Of a stretch of 64,000 nt of DNA, positions 1 to 8,643 are shown piece by piece (the first letter of the stretch is position 1; every line of letters begins with the position of its first letter). The DNA lies in the NCBI RefSeq assembly GCF_019175365.1, contig NZ_CP059572.1, forward strand, positions 2,294,001-2,358,000. The letters are read 5' to 3'. A program made the translations under genes and the position numbers. The notes beneath the pieces were generated by a model that was not told the origin of the DNA, made no database searches, and was given only the letters and a program-made list of their open reading frames with translations. The stretch is from Actinomadura graeca (GTDB lineage Bacteria; Actinomycetota; Actinomycetes; Streptosporangiales; Streptosporangiaceae).

Positions 1-2327
1 CTCTGCAGGTAGGTGTGGAAGTACTCGCGGGCGCTGTAGACGTGGCCGTCCCCGCCGTCGCCGCCCGCGGGCCTGTTGCGGCTCAGCTCGGCGAGGTCGG
101 TGAAGACGTCGAGGAGCGCGAGCTCCTCGGCCAGCGGCCGGTGGCCGTCGTCGAGGGCGGCGCCGCGCGCGGCGAGGTAGTCGTCCATGACCCGGCGCTC
201 GTCGTGCGGGTCGACGTCGAAGCCCAGCAGCAGGCAGCGCAGGTCCTCCTGGCCGCGCCGTGCGCGCTCGCGCGCGGGAAGGGTCGCGGGCGCCGCGGGA
301 AGGTCCAGCTCGGCCGCCCCGGCGGACGCGGGGTCCTCTGCCTCGGCGCCGTCGGCGAGCGGCTCCAGCCGCAGCAGGGGGGCGCCGGTCTCCACCTGGC
401 TGCCGACGGACACGGCGCACTCCTTCAGCCGCGCCCTGAAGGGCGCGCGCAGCACCGTCTCCATCTTCATGCTCTCCAGCACCAGGACCGGCGCGCCCGC
501 CTCGACCTCGGCGCCGACCTTCAGCGGCGTGGCGACGACCAGCGCGGGCGCCGGCGAGCGGACGACGCCGCCCTCGTCGCGGCTGACGCGGTGCGCCACG
601 CCGTCCACCTCGACCAGGTGGATCGGCCCGTGGGTGCCGGTGAGGAGGCGGTACCGGGTGCCGTTGACGACGATCTGCCCGGCGTACCGGTCGAACCGGT
701 CGAGTTCGACGTCGGCGGTGCGGACGCCGCCGCCCGCCTCGACGCCGACGCGGAAGCGGTTCGCGCCGACCCGGGCGACGCGCAGCCGGTAGCCGGCGCC
801 GCGCAGCTTGAGGTCCAGCGGCCGCCCGCTCTCGTGCCGCACGTGCGGGCGCCCGCCGAACGCGGTCGACAGCAGCCGCTGCCGCGCGACGCGCTCCTCC
901 TCCTCGTACGCCTCGATGGCGGCGGCGGCGAGCGCGACGGCGGAGTGCCGGTGCGAGACGAGACGGCCCTCGCCGCGCACGCGGTCGATCCAGCCGGTGT
1001 CCGCGCTGGCGTCGATCACCTCGGGCTGGTCGAGCAGGTCGAGCACGAAGCTCTTGTTCGTCGCGCCGCCCTCGATGATCACCGTGGTCTGGGCCATCGC
1101 CCGGCGCAGGCGGCCGAGCGCCTCGTCGCGGTCGCGCCCGTAGGCGATGATCTTGGCGATCATCGAGTCGAAGTCGGCGGGGATGGTGTCGCCCTCGCGG
1201 ACGCCGGTGTCCACGCGGATGCCCGGCCCGGCGGGCAGGTCCAGCCGCGCGATGCGGCCCGGGGAGGGCGCGAAGTCGCGGTCGGGGTCCTCGGCGTTCA
1301 GCCGGGCCTCGATGGCGTGCCCGCGCTCCTGCGGCGGCCGGCCCTCGAGGCGCCCGCCCGAGGCCACCCGCAGCTGCGCCTTGACCAGGTCGAACCCGGT
1401 GGTGGACTCGGTGATCGGGTGCTCGACCTGAAGGCGGGTGTTGACCTCCAGGAACGCGAACAGCCGGTCGCCGGGGTGGTAGAGGAACTCCACCGTCGCG
1501 GCGCCCCGGTAGCCGACCGCGACGGCCAGCCGCTCGGCGGACTCCTTGAGCTCGGCCACCTGCCCGGGTTCGAGCACCGGCGACGCCGACTCCTCGATGA
1601 TCTTCTGGTTGCGCCGCTGCACCGAGCAGTCGCGGACGCCGAGGGCCCACGCCGTCCCCTGGCCGTCGGCGATCACCTGGACCTCGACGTGCCGGGCACC
1701 GGTGACCAGGCGCTCCAGGAACACCACGCCGCTGCCGAACGCGCGCGCCGCCTCCTGGCTGGTGCGCTCGTAGGCGTCGGCGAGCCCGGCCGCGTCGGCG
1801 ACCACGCGGATGCCGCGTCCGCCGCCGCCCGCGGTCGCCTTCAGCATCAGCGGGTAGCCGATCTCGTCCGCGGCCGCGAGGGCGGCGTCGAGGGTCTCCA
1901 CGGCGCCGCGGCTCCACGGCGCGACCGGCACGCCGACCTCCTCGGCGATCAGCTTCGCACCGATCTTGTCGCCGAGCTTGCGCATGGCCTCCGGGCCCGG
2001 CCCGACGAAGGTGACGCCGATCCGCTCGCACAGCTCCGCGAACGCCGGGTCCTCCGCGACGAAGCCCCAGCCGACCCACGCGGCGTCGGCCCCGGTCTCC
2101 ACCAGGGCGCGCTCCAGGACCTCCAGGTCGAGGTAGGGGCGGGCGGACGCGGGACCGAGGTCGTAGGCCAGGTCGGCCTCGCGGACGAAGGTGGCGGTGC
2201 GGTCGACGTCGGTGTGCAGGGCGACGGTCTCGATCCCCGTCCCGAGCTCGGCGGCGATGTCCCGTACGGCGTGGATGAGCCGCATGGCGGCCTCTCCGCG
2301 GTTGACGATGGCGACACGACTGAACAC
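1..2327 (-). CDS. Fused acyl-CoA carboxylase, biotin carboxylase + BCCP part (3' end outside window)
   Basis: Partial gene; about 775 codons are visible and the frame runs off the left edge. The N-terminus is a biotin carboxylase (reads SRVAIVNRGEAAMR, then a glycine-rich ATP-grasp loop KATAGGGGRGI and the EVNTRLQVEHP segment). A biotinyl domain follows with the ESMKME motif, biotin-accepting lysine at about residue 621. After it a linker leads into REYFHTYLQ, where single-chain actinobacterial acetyl/propionyl-CoA carboxylases continue into the carboxyltransferase halves, so the intact protein is probably about 1,800 residues. Role: ATP-dependent carboxylation of an acyl-CoA in the cytoplasm. 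The GTG start is chosen because GGAGGG lies 8 nt upstream. It is divergent from the GNAT gene. The exact acyl-CoA substrate cannot be told from the visible part. Confidence 0.9.
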   Translation of the reverse strand, partial: MFSRVAIVNRGEAAMRLIHAVRDIAAELGTGIETVALHTDVDRTATFVREADLAYDLGPASARPYLDLEVLERALVETGADAAWVGWGFVAEDPAFAELCERIGVTFVGPGPEAMRKLGDKIGAKLIAEEVGVPVAPWSRGAVETLDAALAAADEIGYPLMLKATAGGGGRGIRVVADAAGLADAYERTSQEAARAFGSGVVFLERLVTGARHVEVQVIADGQGTAWALGVRDCSVQRRNQKIIEESASPVLEPGQVAELKESAERLAVAVGYRGAATVEFLYHPGDRLFAFLEVNTRLQVEHPITESTTGFDLVKAQLRVASGGRLEGRPPQERGHAIEARLNAEDPDRDFAPSPGRIARLDLPAGPGIRVDTGVREGDTIPADFDSMIAKIIAYGRDRDEALGRLRRAMAQTTVIIEGGATNKSFVLDLLDQPEVIDASADTGWIDRVRGEGRLVSHRHSAVALAAAAIEAYEEEERVARQRLLSTAFGGRPHVRHESGRPLDLKLRGAGYRLRVARVGANRFRVGVEAGGGVRTADVELDRFDRYAGQIVVNGTRYRLLTGTHGPIHLVEVDGVAHRVSRDEGGVVRSPAPALVVATPLKVGAEVEAGAPVLVLESMKMETVLRAPFRARLKECAVSVGSQVETGAPLLRLEPLADGAEAEDPASAGAAELDLPAAPATLPARERARRGQEDLRCLLLGFDVDPHDERRVMDDYLAARGAALDDGHRPLAEELALLDVFTDLAELSRNRPAGGDGGDGHVYSAREYFHTYLQ

Positions 2328-2390
2328 CGACCGAGCCCTCCTCTGGACCAGCGACATGCGCGCCGGGGCCCCGCGGTCCCGGCGACGTTC

Positions 2391-2462
2391 CACCCTTCCG
2401 TGCTCACCCTTCCGTCTACCGGGCGGCGGCGCCATGTCGCAGACGTCGCATGCTGGACGTCT
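2391..2462. repeat. Direct and inverted repeats in a 359-bp divergent intergenic region
   Basis: The gap 2328-2686 between the carboxylase and the GNAT gene holds no supported gene. It contains a direct repeat CACCCTTCCGT at 2391-2401 and 2405-2415 (14-bp period) and an inverted repeat AGACGTC/GACGTCT at 2441-2447 and 2456-2462 (8-nt loop). Position between divergent genes suggests regulatory sites; no regulator is identified. Confidence 0.4.
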
Positions 2463-2686
2463 CAAGTTGTGGGAATCGTGCAAAGCCCTCCCCCACCTCG
2501 GCCGGGCGGGCGGGCCAGGGACCGGACGAGGACCGGGCCGGGACGACGCCGGGACGGAGGCTCCCATGCTGCACGGGTGACTGATCGATGCAAGTCAGGC
2601 AAGAGCGCTCCGCCGGAGCCCCGGTGCCGCGCCCCGCGCGTCACCGTGCCGTGCTCCCGGCGCACACCGGCCGCCAGGGGGACCCG

Positions 2687-3433
2687 ATGTTGGACCCGGT
2701 GAGCCCGGACCGGTACGCGACGCTCGCTCCCTTGTTCGGACCCTCCTATCCCAACCTGGCCTTCGTCCACGCCGCCCTGGAGGGCAGGATCCCCGCGAGG
2801 GCGTGGGCGCGGCACGAGGGCGACGAGGTGTCGGCGTGCCTCATCGCCACCCGGTCGCACTTCTGCTTCGCCGCCGGGGACCTCACGACGGATCTGATGG
2901 ACGGGATCTACGCGCTGCTGCGTGACCGTCCGCCCGTCACGCTGGTCTATCCGGCGGACCAGGGGGTCGCCCCGGCGGCCGGCTTCGGCAAAGCCGAGCG
3001 CATCCAGTTCAGCCGTGCCGAGCCCGGCGGGGCCGCGCCCGCGCCGCCCGAGGGGTTCGAGCTGGTCAGGATCGACGAGCGGCTGTTCGAGAAGCTGAAC
3101 TGGCGGGACATGGTCCTGTCGATCTTCGGGTCCGCCGAAGGCTACGTGAAGCACGGGTACGGCTTCTGCCTGGTCCAGGACGGGCGGGTCGCGGCCGAGG
3201 GGCACGGGGTCGTCGGCGGAGGGCTGGTCGAGCTGGGCGGGTTCACCCACCCGCACTACCGGCGGCGGAACCTGTACGCCGCCATGAGCGCCCAGATCAT
3301 CGGGTACGGCGCGGAGCACGGCCTGCGCCCGGTGCTGTCGTGCCTGGCCGGCAACGCGGCGAGCGTGGCGGTGGCGCGAAGGATCGGCCTGACCCGGGAC
3401 TTCCGCTACGAGGTCGCGGTGGTGGAGCCATGA
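2687..3433 (+). CDS. GNAT-family N-acetyltransferase
   Basis: A 248-residue protein. The C-terminal third has the GNAT layout: a beta-strand GLVELGGFTHPHYRRRNL (acetyl-CoA pyrophosphate-binding region with R/G-rich turn), an amphipathic helix, then SCLAGNAASVAVARRIGL, the typical N-x-A-S-x-x-V/A-A-x-x-x-G-F/L motif of the GNAT fold. The N-terminal half is less conserved and resembles the larger two-part GNAT_acetyltr_2 type. The ATG start has AGGGGGA 5-8 nt upstream. Its stop overlaps the next ATG (ATGA at 3430-3433), so it is translationally coupled to the PLP enzyme and heads a four-gene operon. It may modify the pathway product or an intermediate, or confer self-protection; the substrate is not known. 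Confidence 0.8.
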   Translation: MLDPVSPDRYATLAPLFGPSYPNLAFVHAALEGRIPARAWARHEGDEVSACLIATRSHFCFAAGDLTTDLMDGIYALLRDRPPVTLVYPADQGVAPAAGFGKAERIQFSRAEPGGAAPAPPEGFELVRIDERLFEKLNWRDMVLSIFGSAEGYVKHGYGFCLVQDGRVAAEGHGVVGGGLVELGGFTHPHYRRRNLYAAMSAQIIGYGAEHGLRPVLSCLAGNAASVAVARRIGLTRDFRYEVAVVEP

Positions 3434-4431
3434 CCCTGCACGCGCCGGTGTCCTCGCTGGTGGCCACCGTCCATCAGATGATCTCCCCGCACATCCGCCG
3501 GACGCCCCTCGTCCGGACGGCGGGCGGGGGCGACGTCCACCTCAAGTGCGAGAACCTCCAGCTCACCGGGTCGTTCAAGCTGCGCGGGGCGCTGAGCGGC
3601 CTCCTCGGCTACAGGCGCTTCCATCCCGACGTGTGGTCGCGGATGAGGGCGCACGGGGTGGTGACGTGCAGCTCGGGGAACTTCGCCCAGGCGCTGGCGT
3701 ACGCGACGGCCCGCCTTTCGCTGGACTACACGGTCATCGTCCCCGAGCGGATCGCGCCCGCGAAAATGGCGGGGATCATCACGCACAACCCGCGCACACG
3801 GATCGTCCGCGTCCCCTATGAGACGTGGCGCCACACGATGGTGAACGGCGAGCACCCCGATTTCGCGGGGTTCTTCCTTTCCTGTGAGACGGACGATTTC
3901 GTGACGCAGGGGAACGGCACGATCGGGCTGGAGATATCCGAGGACCTGCCCTCGGTCGACGCGGTCCTGGTCCCCTACGGCGGCGGCAACCTGACCTACA
4001 GTCTCGCCACGCTGTTCGCCGGGCAGGGCGTCGGCGTCTACGCCGTCGAGATCACCACGGGGGCGCCGCTGTCCGCCTCGCTGGAGGCGGGGCGGCCCGT
4101 CGAGGTGGAGTACCGCTCGTCGTTCGTGGACGGCATCGGCGCCAGCTTCGTCCTCCCGCAGCAGTTCCACCGGGTCAAGGACGTGATCGCGGGCGTCCTC
4201 ACCGTGACGCCGCAGGAGGTCGCCGAGGCGCTGGGCTCGCTGCTCCTCGACGACAAGATGCTGGCCGAGGGCGCCGGGGCCGCCGCCCTCGCGGCGGCGC
4301 GCAAGTACTCCGGCGCCTGCCACTGGACCTCTCCGTGCGCCGTCGTCAGCGGCGCGACGATCGATCTCCCGAATCTACTGGGCGTCCTCAGCGACGCCTC
4401 CCAGGAGGAGCCGAACCATGCCCACCGTTGA
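3430..4431 (+). CDS. PLP-dependent fold-type II enzyme, serine/threonine dehydratase-like
   Basis: A 333-residue protein of the tryptophan-synthase-beta fold (fold type II). K50 in GSFKLRGA is the expected Schiff-base lysine, SSGN (81-84) is the substrate-carboxylate loop and YGGGN (183-187) is the glycine loop holding the PLP phosphate. It is about family length for catabolic threonine dehydratases or serine racemases, without an ACT domain. Compared with housekeeping dehydratases it has CSSGNFAQAL instead of the usual SSGNHAQG-type segment, so the substrate may differ. ATG overlaps the upstream stop, and its 3' end overlaps the dioxygenase by 14 nt. In this operon it is more likely to make a dehydro or keto building block than to serve isoleucine synthesis (inference). 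Confidence 0.85.
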   Translation: MTLHAPVSSLVATVHQMISPHIRRTPLVRTAGGGDVHLKCENLQLTGSFKLRGALSGLLGYRRFHPDVWSRMRAHGVVTCSSGNFAQALAYATARLSLDYTVIVPERIAPAKMAGIITHNPRTRIVRVPYETWRHTMVNGEHPDFAGFFLSCETDDFVTQGNGTIGLEISEDLPSVDAVLVPYGGGNLTYSLATLFAGQGVGVYAVEITTGAPLSASLEAGRPVEVEYRSSFVDGIGASFVLPQQFHRVKDVIAGVLTVTPQEVAEALGSLLLDDKMLAEGAGAAALAAARKYSGACHWTSPCAVVSGATIDLPNLLGVLSDASQEEPNHAHR

Positions 4432-5278
4432 ACCGGTCAGCCCCGCGCTCGGTGCCCGGGTGACCGACGTCGACCTCTCCCAGGAACTGACCGAGCGGCA
4501 GTGGGAGGAGATCAGGGAGGCGTTCCACCGGCACAGCGTCCTCGTCTTCCCCGGCCAGACGCTGTCGATCGAGGACCAGAAGCGCTTCTCCCGCCGGTTC
4601 GGCGACCTGCTGGTGCACGAGCACCTGCTGCCGATGACGGTCGAGGGTTACCCCGAATGCATGCGCCTGCACAATGACGCGGACAATCCCCCCGGCCTGA
4701 ACACCTGGCACACCGACAACAGCGGATGGCCCGACCCGCCCCTCGGCACCGTCCTGTACGCGAAGACGACGCCCGCGATCGGCGGCGACACCCTTTTCTC
4801 CAACATGTACCTGGCCTACGAGAAGCTGTCCCCGCCGATGCAGGAGATGCTCGGCCGGCTGACCGCGACCCACGACGCCAAGAAGGCGTTCGGCGAGGAC
4901 TACCCCGAACTGGGCGAGATGCTCAAGAAAAAGTCCATCGAGGTCGACGAGAGGTTCGGCGGCGGAAAGGCCGTGCACCATCCGATCATCAGGACGCACC
5001 CGGAGACCAAGAGGAAGGCGCTCTACATCTCCGCGCCCTACGTCACCTCCATCGACGGCCTGTCGGCGGCGGAGGGCCGCGCCATCCTCGACTTCCTCTA
5101 CCGGCACATCGAGACGAACGAGTTCGTCTACCGGCACCGGTGGCAGCCCGGCGATCTCCTGATCTGGGACAACCGCTGCCTCCAGCACTACGCCGTCGCC
5201 GACTACCACCCGCACGAGCGGCTGATGTACCGGATGAACATCCTGCGGGGCGAGGAGGGCCGATGGACGACGTCCTGA
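4418..5278 (+). CDS. TauD/TfdA-family Fe(II)/2-oxoglutarate-dependent dioxygenase
   Basis: A 286-residue protein of usual TauD length. The iron-binding facial triad is visible: H98 and D100 in WHTDNS and H257 in NRCLQHYAV. R268 (or R272) lies where the 2-oxoglutarate carboxylate is bound. The N-terminus (LGARVTDVDLS) and VLVFPGQ are standard family features. The family couples 2-oxoglutarate decarboxylation to hydroxylation, desaturation or related C-H chemistry in the cytosol. The gene overlaps both neighbours (14 nt with the PLP enzyme, 16 nt with the P450), so the four genes are surely co-transcribed. It contains an unusually Lys/Glu-rich insert (residues about 153-178). The substrate is unknown; taurine use is unlikely in this context. 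Confidence 0.9.
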   Translation: MPTVEPVSPALGARVTDVDLSQELTERQWEEIREAFHRHSVLVFPGQTLSIEDQKRFSRRFGDLLVHEHLLPMTVEGYPECMRLHNDADNPPGLNTWHTDNSGWPDPPLGTVLYAKTTPAIGGDTLFSNMYLAYEKLSPPMQEMLGRLTATHDAKKAFGEDYPELGEMLKKKSIEVDERFGGGKAVHHPIIRTHPETKRKALYISAPYVTSIDGLSAAEGRAILDFLYRHIETNEFVYRHRWQPGDLLIWDNRCLQHYAVADYHPHERLMYRMNILRGEEGRWTTS

Positions 5279-6444
5279 GCGGCAACCCCGCCGCCCTCGC
5301 CTGCCCCGCGGGGGTCTACGACCGGGCCCGTCAGCGGGGGGTGCACTTCTCCGCGGCCATGGACGCCTGGGTGGTCAGCGCCCACGACGACGTGCTCCGC
5401 GTCGTGCTGGACGCGGAGGCGTTCTCGTCCGACAACGCGCTGGGCGCCCCGGCCCCGGGCCCCGAGACCGAGATGTCCAACTATCTGCCCTACCTGCTGA
5501 CCTTGGGCGACCCCGAGCACGCCCGCCGCCGGGCGATCGTCAACCGGGCGTTCACCCCCCGGCGCGTCGCCGAGCACGAACCGGCGATCAGGGAGATCTG
5601 CCGGCGGCTGGTGGACGGGCTGCGGCCCCGGCAGGAGATCGACTTCGTCGGCGGCATCGCGATCCCGCTGCCGATCTCCGCGATCATGCGGGTCCTCGGC
5701 CTGCCCGACGAGGACCTGCCCGACCTGCTGCGATGGTCGCAGGAGCTGGTGGTCGCCACGGTGGGGGTGCGGGAGTTCGACCCGGATCGGATCGTCCCGC
5801 CGGGGCGCCCGCTCGCGGCGCGGCTCGCCCGCCGCCTGAAGGACGCGCGCCACGGCGTCCTGGCCGTCATCGCGCGGTCGGGCATCCCGCCGGACGACGC
5901 CGCCCGCTTCGTCATCGACCTCCTCGTCGCCGGGAACTTCACCACCACCGCCTACCTGACCAGCGCCGCGCACGCCCTCGCCCGCTCCCCCGCGCTCGCC
6001 GACCGGCTCCGCGCCCACCCCGGCGAGATCCCCGGGTTCGTCGAGGAGACCCTCCGCCTGGAGAACCCCCTCCAGGGCCTGTACCGGAGGGCGACCCGCG
6101 ACTGCGAGATCAACGGCGTCCCCATCGCCGCGGGCGCGCGGGTCCTGGTGCTGTTCGGGTCGGCGAACCTCGACCCGGCCCGGTGGCCCGATCCGGTCGC
6201 CCTGGACCCGGGGCGGACGGACGCCACCGGCCACCTCACCTTCGGCCACGGCCCGCACACCTGCCTGGGCTCGTCCCTGGTGCGGACGCAGAGCCGCCTG
6301 CTGCTGGAGGTCCTGCTGGCCGAGACCACGCTCCTCCGGCCGGCGGCCGAGGAGATCGACTATCTGCCGAATCCCATCTTCCGTAGTCCAACGGCGCTCC
6401 GGATGCGAATCAGCTGGAGAACACCCGCCGCGAACCGCGGCTGA
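5263..6444 (+). CDS. Cytochrome P450
   Basis: A 393-residue soluble bacterial P450. Landmarks: the I-helix oxygen-activation motif AGNFTTT (233-239), the K-helix EETLR (E262/R265), and the haem loop FGHGPHTCLG with axial cysteine C334. It has no membrane anchor, as expected for bacterial class I P450s fed by ferredoxin and ferredoxin reductase; neither partner is encoded nearby. Start ATG follows GAGGAGGG and overlaps the dioxygenase gene by 16 nt, making it the last gene of the GNAT-PLP-TauD-P450 operon. Pairing of two C-H oxidising enzymes with a PLP enzyme points to tailoring of an amino-acid-derived small molecule (inference). The usual acidic residue before the I-helix threonine is replaced by Asn-Phe. 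Confidence 0.93.
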   Translation: MDDVLSGNPAALACPAGVYDRARQRGVHFSAAMDAWVVSAHDDVLRVVLDAEAFSSDNALGAPAPGPETEMSNYLPYLLTLGDPEHARRRAIVNRAFTPRRVAEHEPAIREICRRLVDGLRPRQEIDFVGGIAIPLPISAIMRVLGLPDEDLPDLLRWSQELVVATVGVREFDPDRIVPPGRPLAARLARRLKDARHGVLAVIARSGIPPDDAARFVIDLLVAGNFTTTAYLTSAAHALARSPALADRLRAHPGEIPGFVEETLRLENPLQGLYRRATRDCEINGVPIAAGARVLVLFGSANLDPARWPDPVALDPGRTDATGHLTFGHGPHTCLGSSLVRTQSRLLLEVLLAETTLLRPAAEEIDYLPNPIFRSPTALRMRISWRTPAANRG

Positions 6445-6511
6445 GACCGGCGGCCGGCGACCGGGACGGCCTCCGCGGTGAACCGATCCCCGGTGGATGT
6501 GAGGGGGCGGC

Positions 6512-7396
6512 ATGGATCTGCTGCAACTGCGCTACTTCCAGGCGGTCGCGCGCCGGGAGCACCTCAGCCGCGCCGCCGAGGAGATGCACGTGGGCCAGCC
6601 GTCGATGAGCCGCACGATCGCCCGGCTGGAGCGGGAGCTCGGCGTCCCGCTGTTCGACCGGCAGGGCCGGCAGGTGCGGCTCAACCGGTTCGGGTCGGCG
6701 TTCCTGAAACGGGTGGACCGGGCCCTGGTCGAGCTGGACGAGGCGCGCCAGGAGCTCTCGGACGAGGCGGGCCTGGAGAACGGCAGCGTCTCGGTGGCCG
6801 CGGAGACGCTGCTCACCCTCACGGGCCCGCTGTCGCGCTTCTCGGCGGAGTATCCGGAGGTGAGCGTCCGGCTGCGGCAGGCCGACGCGGACGCGATGGT
6901 GCGGCAGCTCGCCGACCGCGAGGTGGACCTGTGCGTCGCCTCCCAGCGGCTGGCCGGACCCTCGCTGCGCTCGGTGGAGCTGCTGCGCGAGGAGGTTCTG
7001 CTGGCGGTCCCGCTCGCGCATCCGCTCGCCGGGCGCGAGCGGGTCGGCATCGGGGACGTCACGGAGGAGCCGTTCGTCACCACCCGTCCCGGGCACTGGC
7101 AGCGGACACTGCTCGAACGGCTGTTCACGGGCACCGGGACGAAGCCGAAGATCACCTGTGAGGGGGACGAGACCGGCGCGATCCAGGACCTCGTCAGCGC
7201 GGGCCTCGGCATCGGGCTCATCCCGGTGACGGCGCGGCGGGCGGCCGCGGGCGGCCCGGTGGCGTGGCTGCACGTCGACGCGCCCGGTTGCGCGCGCGTC
7301 CTGACGATGGTGTGGCGCGAGGACGCCTATCTGCCGATGGCCGCCCGGCGGTTCCGGGACGTCGCCGTGTCGCTGCTGCGCTCCCGGCGCTCTTAG
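6512..7396 (+). CDS. LysR-family transcriptional regulator
   Basis: A 294-residue LysR-type regulator of family length. The N-terminal winged HTH (residues 1-60) reads LRYFQAVARREHLSRAAEEM then QPSMSRTIARLERELG; the rest is the periplasmic-binding-like effector domain with the late motif SAGLGIGLIP. ATG is preceded by GGATGTGAGGGGGCGG, a good ribosome site. It sits 67 nt downstream of the P450 and could be transcribed with it, or from its own promoter. LysR proteins usually control adjacent genes, so the upstream oxidase operon or the downstream dehydrogenase are candidate targets. Its stop codon is embedded in a strong hairpin (7378-7408). Confidence 0.9.
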   Translation: MDLLQLRYFQAVARREHLSRAAEEMHVGQPSMSRTIARLERELGVPLFDRQGRQVRLNRFGSAFLKRVDRALVELDEARQELSDEAGLENGSVSVAAETLLTLTGPLSRFSAEYPEVSVRLRQADADAMVRQLADREVDLCVASQRLAGPSLRSVELLREEVLLAVPLAHPLAGRERVGIGDVTEEPFVTTRPGHWQRTLLERLFTGTGTKPKITCEGDETGAIQDLVSAGLGIGLIPVTARRAAAGGPVAWLHVDAPGCARVLTMVWREDAYLPMAARRFRDVAVSLLRSRRS

Positions 7397-7408
7397 CGCC
7401 GGGAGCGC
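7378..7408 (+). terminator. Terminator hairpin overlapping the LysR stop codon
   Basis: Perfect 14-bp arms at 7378-7391 and 7395-7408 around a 3-nt CTT loop; the TAG stop of the LysR gene (7394-7396) lies within it. No T-tract follows, as is common in very GC-rich genomes. Confidence 0.7.
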
Positions 7409-7492
7409 GGATCCACGACGGATTCGGCTCCTCATGGTCGTCGGGCACCACGAAGGCGCTGCCCGGCGTGTCCTCCACCACGTCACCACCTG

Positions 7493-7498
7493 TATCGT
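7493..7498 (+). promoter_or_regulatory. -10 element TATCGT for a leaderless dehydrogenase transcript
   Basis: TATCGT ends exactly 7 nt before the A of the ATG at 7505, so transcription would start at the start codon. No Shine-Dalgarno sequence precedes the ATG, which fits. The -35 region is weak. Confidence 0.5.
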
Positions 7499-7504
7499 CC
7501 AGCC

Positions 7505-8614
7505 ATGCGGATCACAGCGGCCCTGGTCGAGGGCCTGGACGCGCCGTTTACCCTCACCGAACTCGAACTGGACGACCCCGGCCCAGGCGAGGTCCTGGTC
7601 GAGCTCGCCGCCACCGGCATCTGCCACACCGACGGGCTCGCCCGCCACGGCGACCTGCCCTTCCCCCTGCCCGGCGTCCTCGGCCACGAGGGCGCCGGCA
7701 CCGTCGCCGCGGTCGGGCCCGGCGTCACCGGCTTCACCGAGGGCGACCCGGTCGTCATCGGCTGGCCCTCGTGCGGGACGTGCCGCAACTGCCGGGCCGG
7801 GGAGCCCCGCTACTGCCTGCGGCTCGGCGCGGCGCTGACCGGCGGCGGCCGCCTCGACGGCGGGACGGCCCTGCACCGCCTGGACGGGACCCCCGTCTCC
7901 AGCCACTTCTTCGGCCAGTCCTCGTTCGCGACGCACTCGCTGGCGGCCGCCGCCGCGCTGGTGCGGGTGCCGGACGGCATGCCGCTGGAGCTGATGGGGC
8001 CGCTGGCGTGCGGGATCTCCACCGGCGCCGGGGCGGTCTTCACCACCGTCCGCCCCCGTCCCGGGGACCGGATCGTGGTGTTCGGGACCGGCACGGTCGG
8101 GCTGGCGGCGATCATGGCCGCGCGCAACTCGGCCGCCACCCGGATCATCGCCGTCGACCGGCACGCGTCCCGGCTGGAGCTGGCCCGCGAGCTCGGCGCC
8201 ACCGACACCGTGGACGCCACCGGGATCGACGTCGTGGAGGCCGTCCACGACCTGTGCGGCGGGCCCGCCGACTACGCGCTGGAGTGCACCGGCGTGATCA
8301 GCGTCGTCCGCCAGGCCGCGGACTCGGTGGGCATGCTCGGCACCTGCGTCCTCATCGGCGGCGCGCCGGCCGCCGCCGAGTTCACCCTGGACCACCTCTC
8401 GACCCTCTGGGGCAAGCGGATCGTCGGCGTGCTGGGCGGCGGCGGGCGCAGCGAGGAGCTGATCACCTGCGTCATGGACCTCTACGCCCAGGGCCGCTTC
8501 CCGTTCGACCGGCTCGTGGAGTACTTCGACTTCGCCGACGTCCAGACCGCCCTGGACCGCTCCTACGCCGGTGAGGTCATCAAGCCCGTCCTGCGCATGC
8601 CGCGCCGGTCCTGA
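7505..8614 (+). CDS. Zinc-dependent medium-chain alcohol dehydrogenase
   Basis: A 369-residue MDR-superfamily NAD(P)-dependent alcohol dehydrogenase. Catalytic zinc ligands are C40 (GICHTD) and H61/E62 (GHEGAG); the structural zinc lobe is C90, C93, C96 and C104. The Rossmann motif GTGTVGLAA starts at about 192, and the AVDRHASRLELA segment suggests an acidic residue at the end of beta-2, favouring NAD(H). It resembles the aryl-alcohol / class III-like group (NAD-dependent oxidation of primary or benzylic alcohols). The ATG has no ribosome-binding site and a -10 box sits 7 nt upstream, so the message is probably leaderless. The gene follows the LysR gene but is separated from it by a terminator-like hairpin. 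Confidence 0.92.
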   Translation: MRITAALVEGLDAPFTLTELELDDPGPGEVLVELAATGICHTDGLARHGDLPFPLPGVLGHEGAGTVAAVGPGVTGFTEGDPVVIGWPSCGTCRNCRAGEPRYCLRLGAALTGGGRLDGGTALHRLDGTPVSSHFFGQSSFATHSLAAAAALVRVPDGMPLELMGPLACGISTGAGAVFTTVRPRPGDRIVVFGTGTVGLAAIMAARNSAATRIIAVDRHASRLELARELGATDTVDATGIDVVEAVHDLCGGPADYALECTGVISVVRQAADSVGMLGTCVLIGGAPAAAEFTLDHLSTLWGKRIVGVLGGGGRSEELITCVMDLYAQGRFPFDRLVEYFDFADVQTALDRSYAGEVIKPVLRMPRRS

Positions 8615-8643
8615 ACCCGTCCGGCCGTCACAGCCCTCGGCCG

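Noticed and set aside
15..2702. 895-codon open frame on the plus strand
   Set aside because: Composition is GC-shadow-like (Arg/Ala/Gly/Val-rich) and the opposite strand reads a clear biotin carboxylase with motifs.
2462..3319. 285-codon minus-strand frame over the GNAT gene
   Set aside because: Shadow of a well-supported plus-strand gene with GNAT motifs and operon coupling.
4726..6444. 572-codon frame treated as one protein
   Set aside because: The first about 180 codons are a shadow of the dioxygenase; only the P450 part from 5263 is real.
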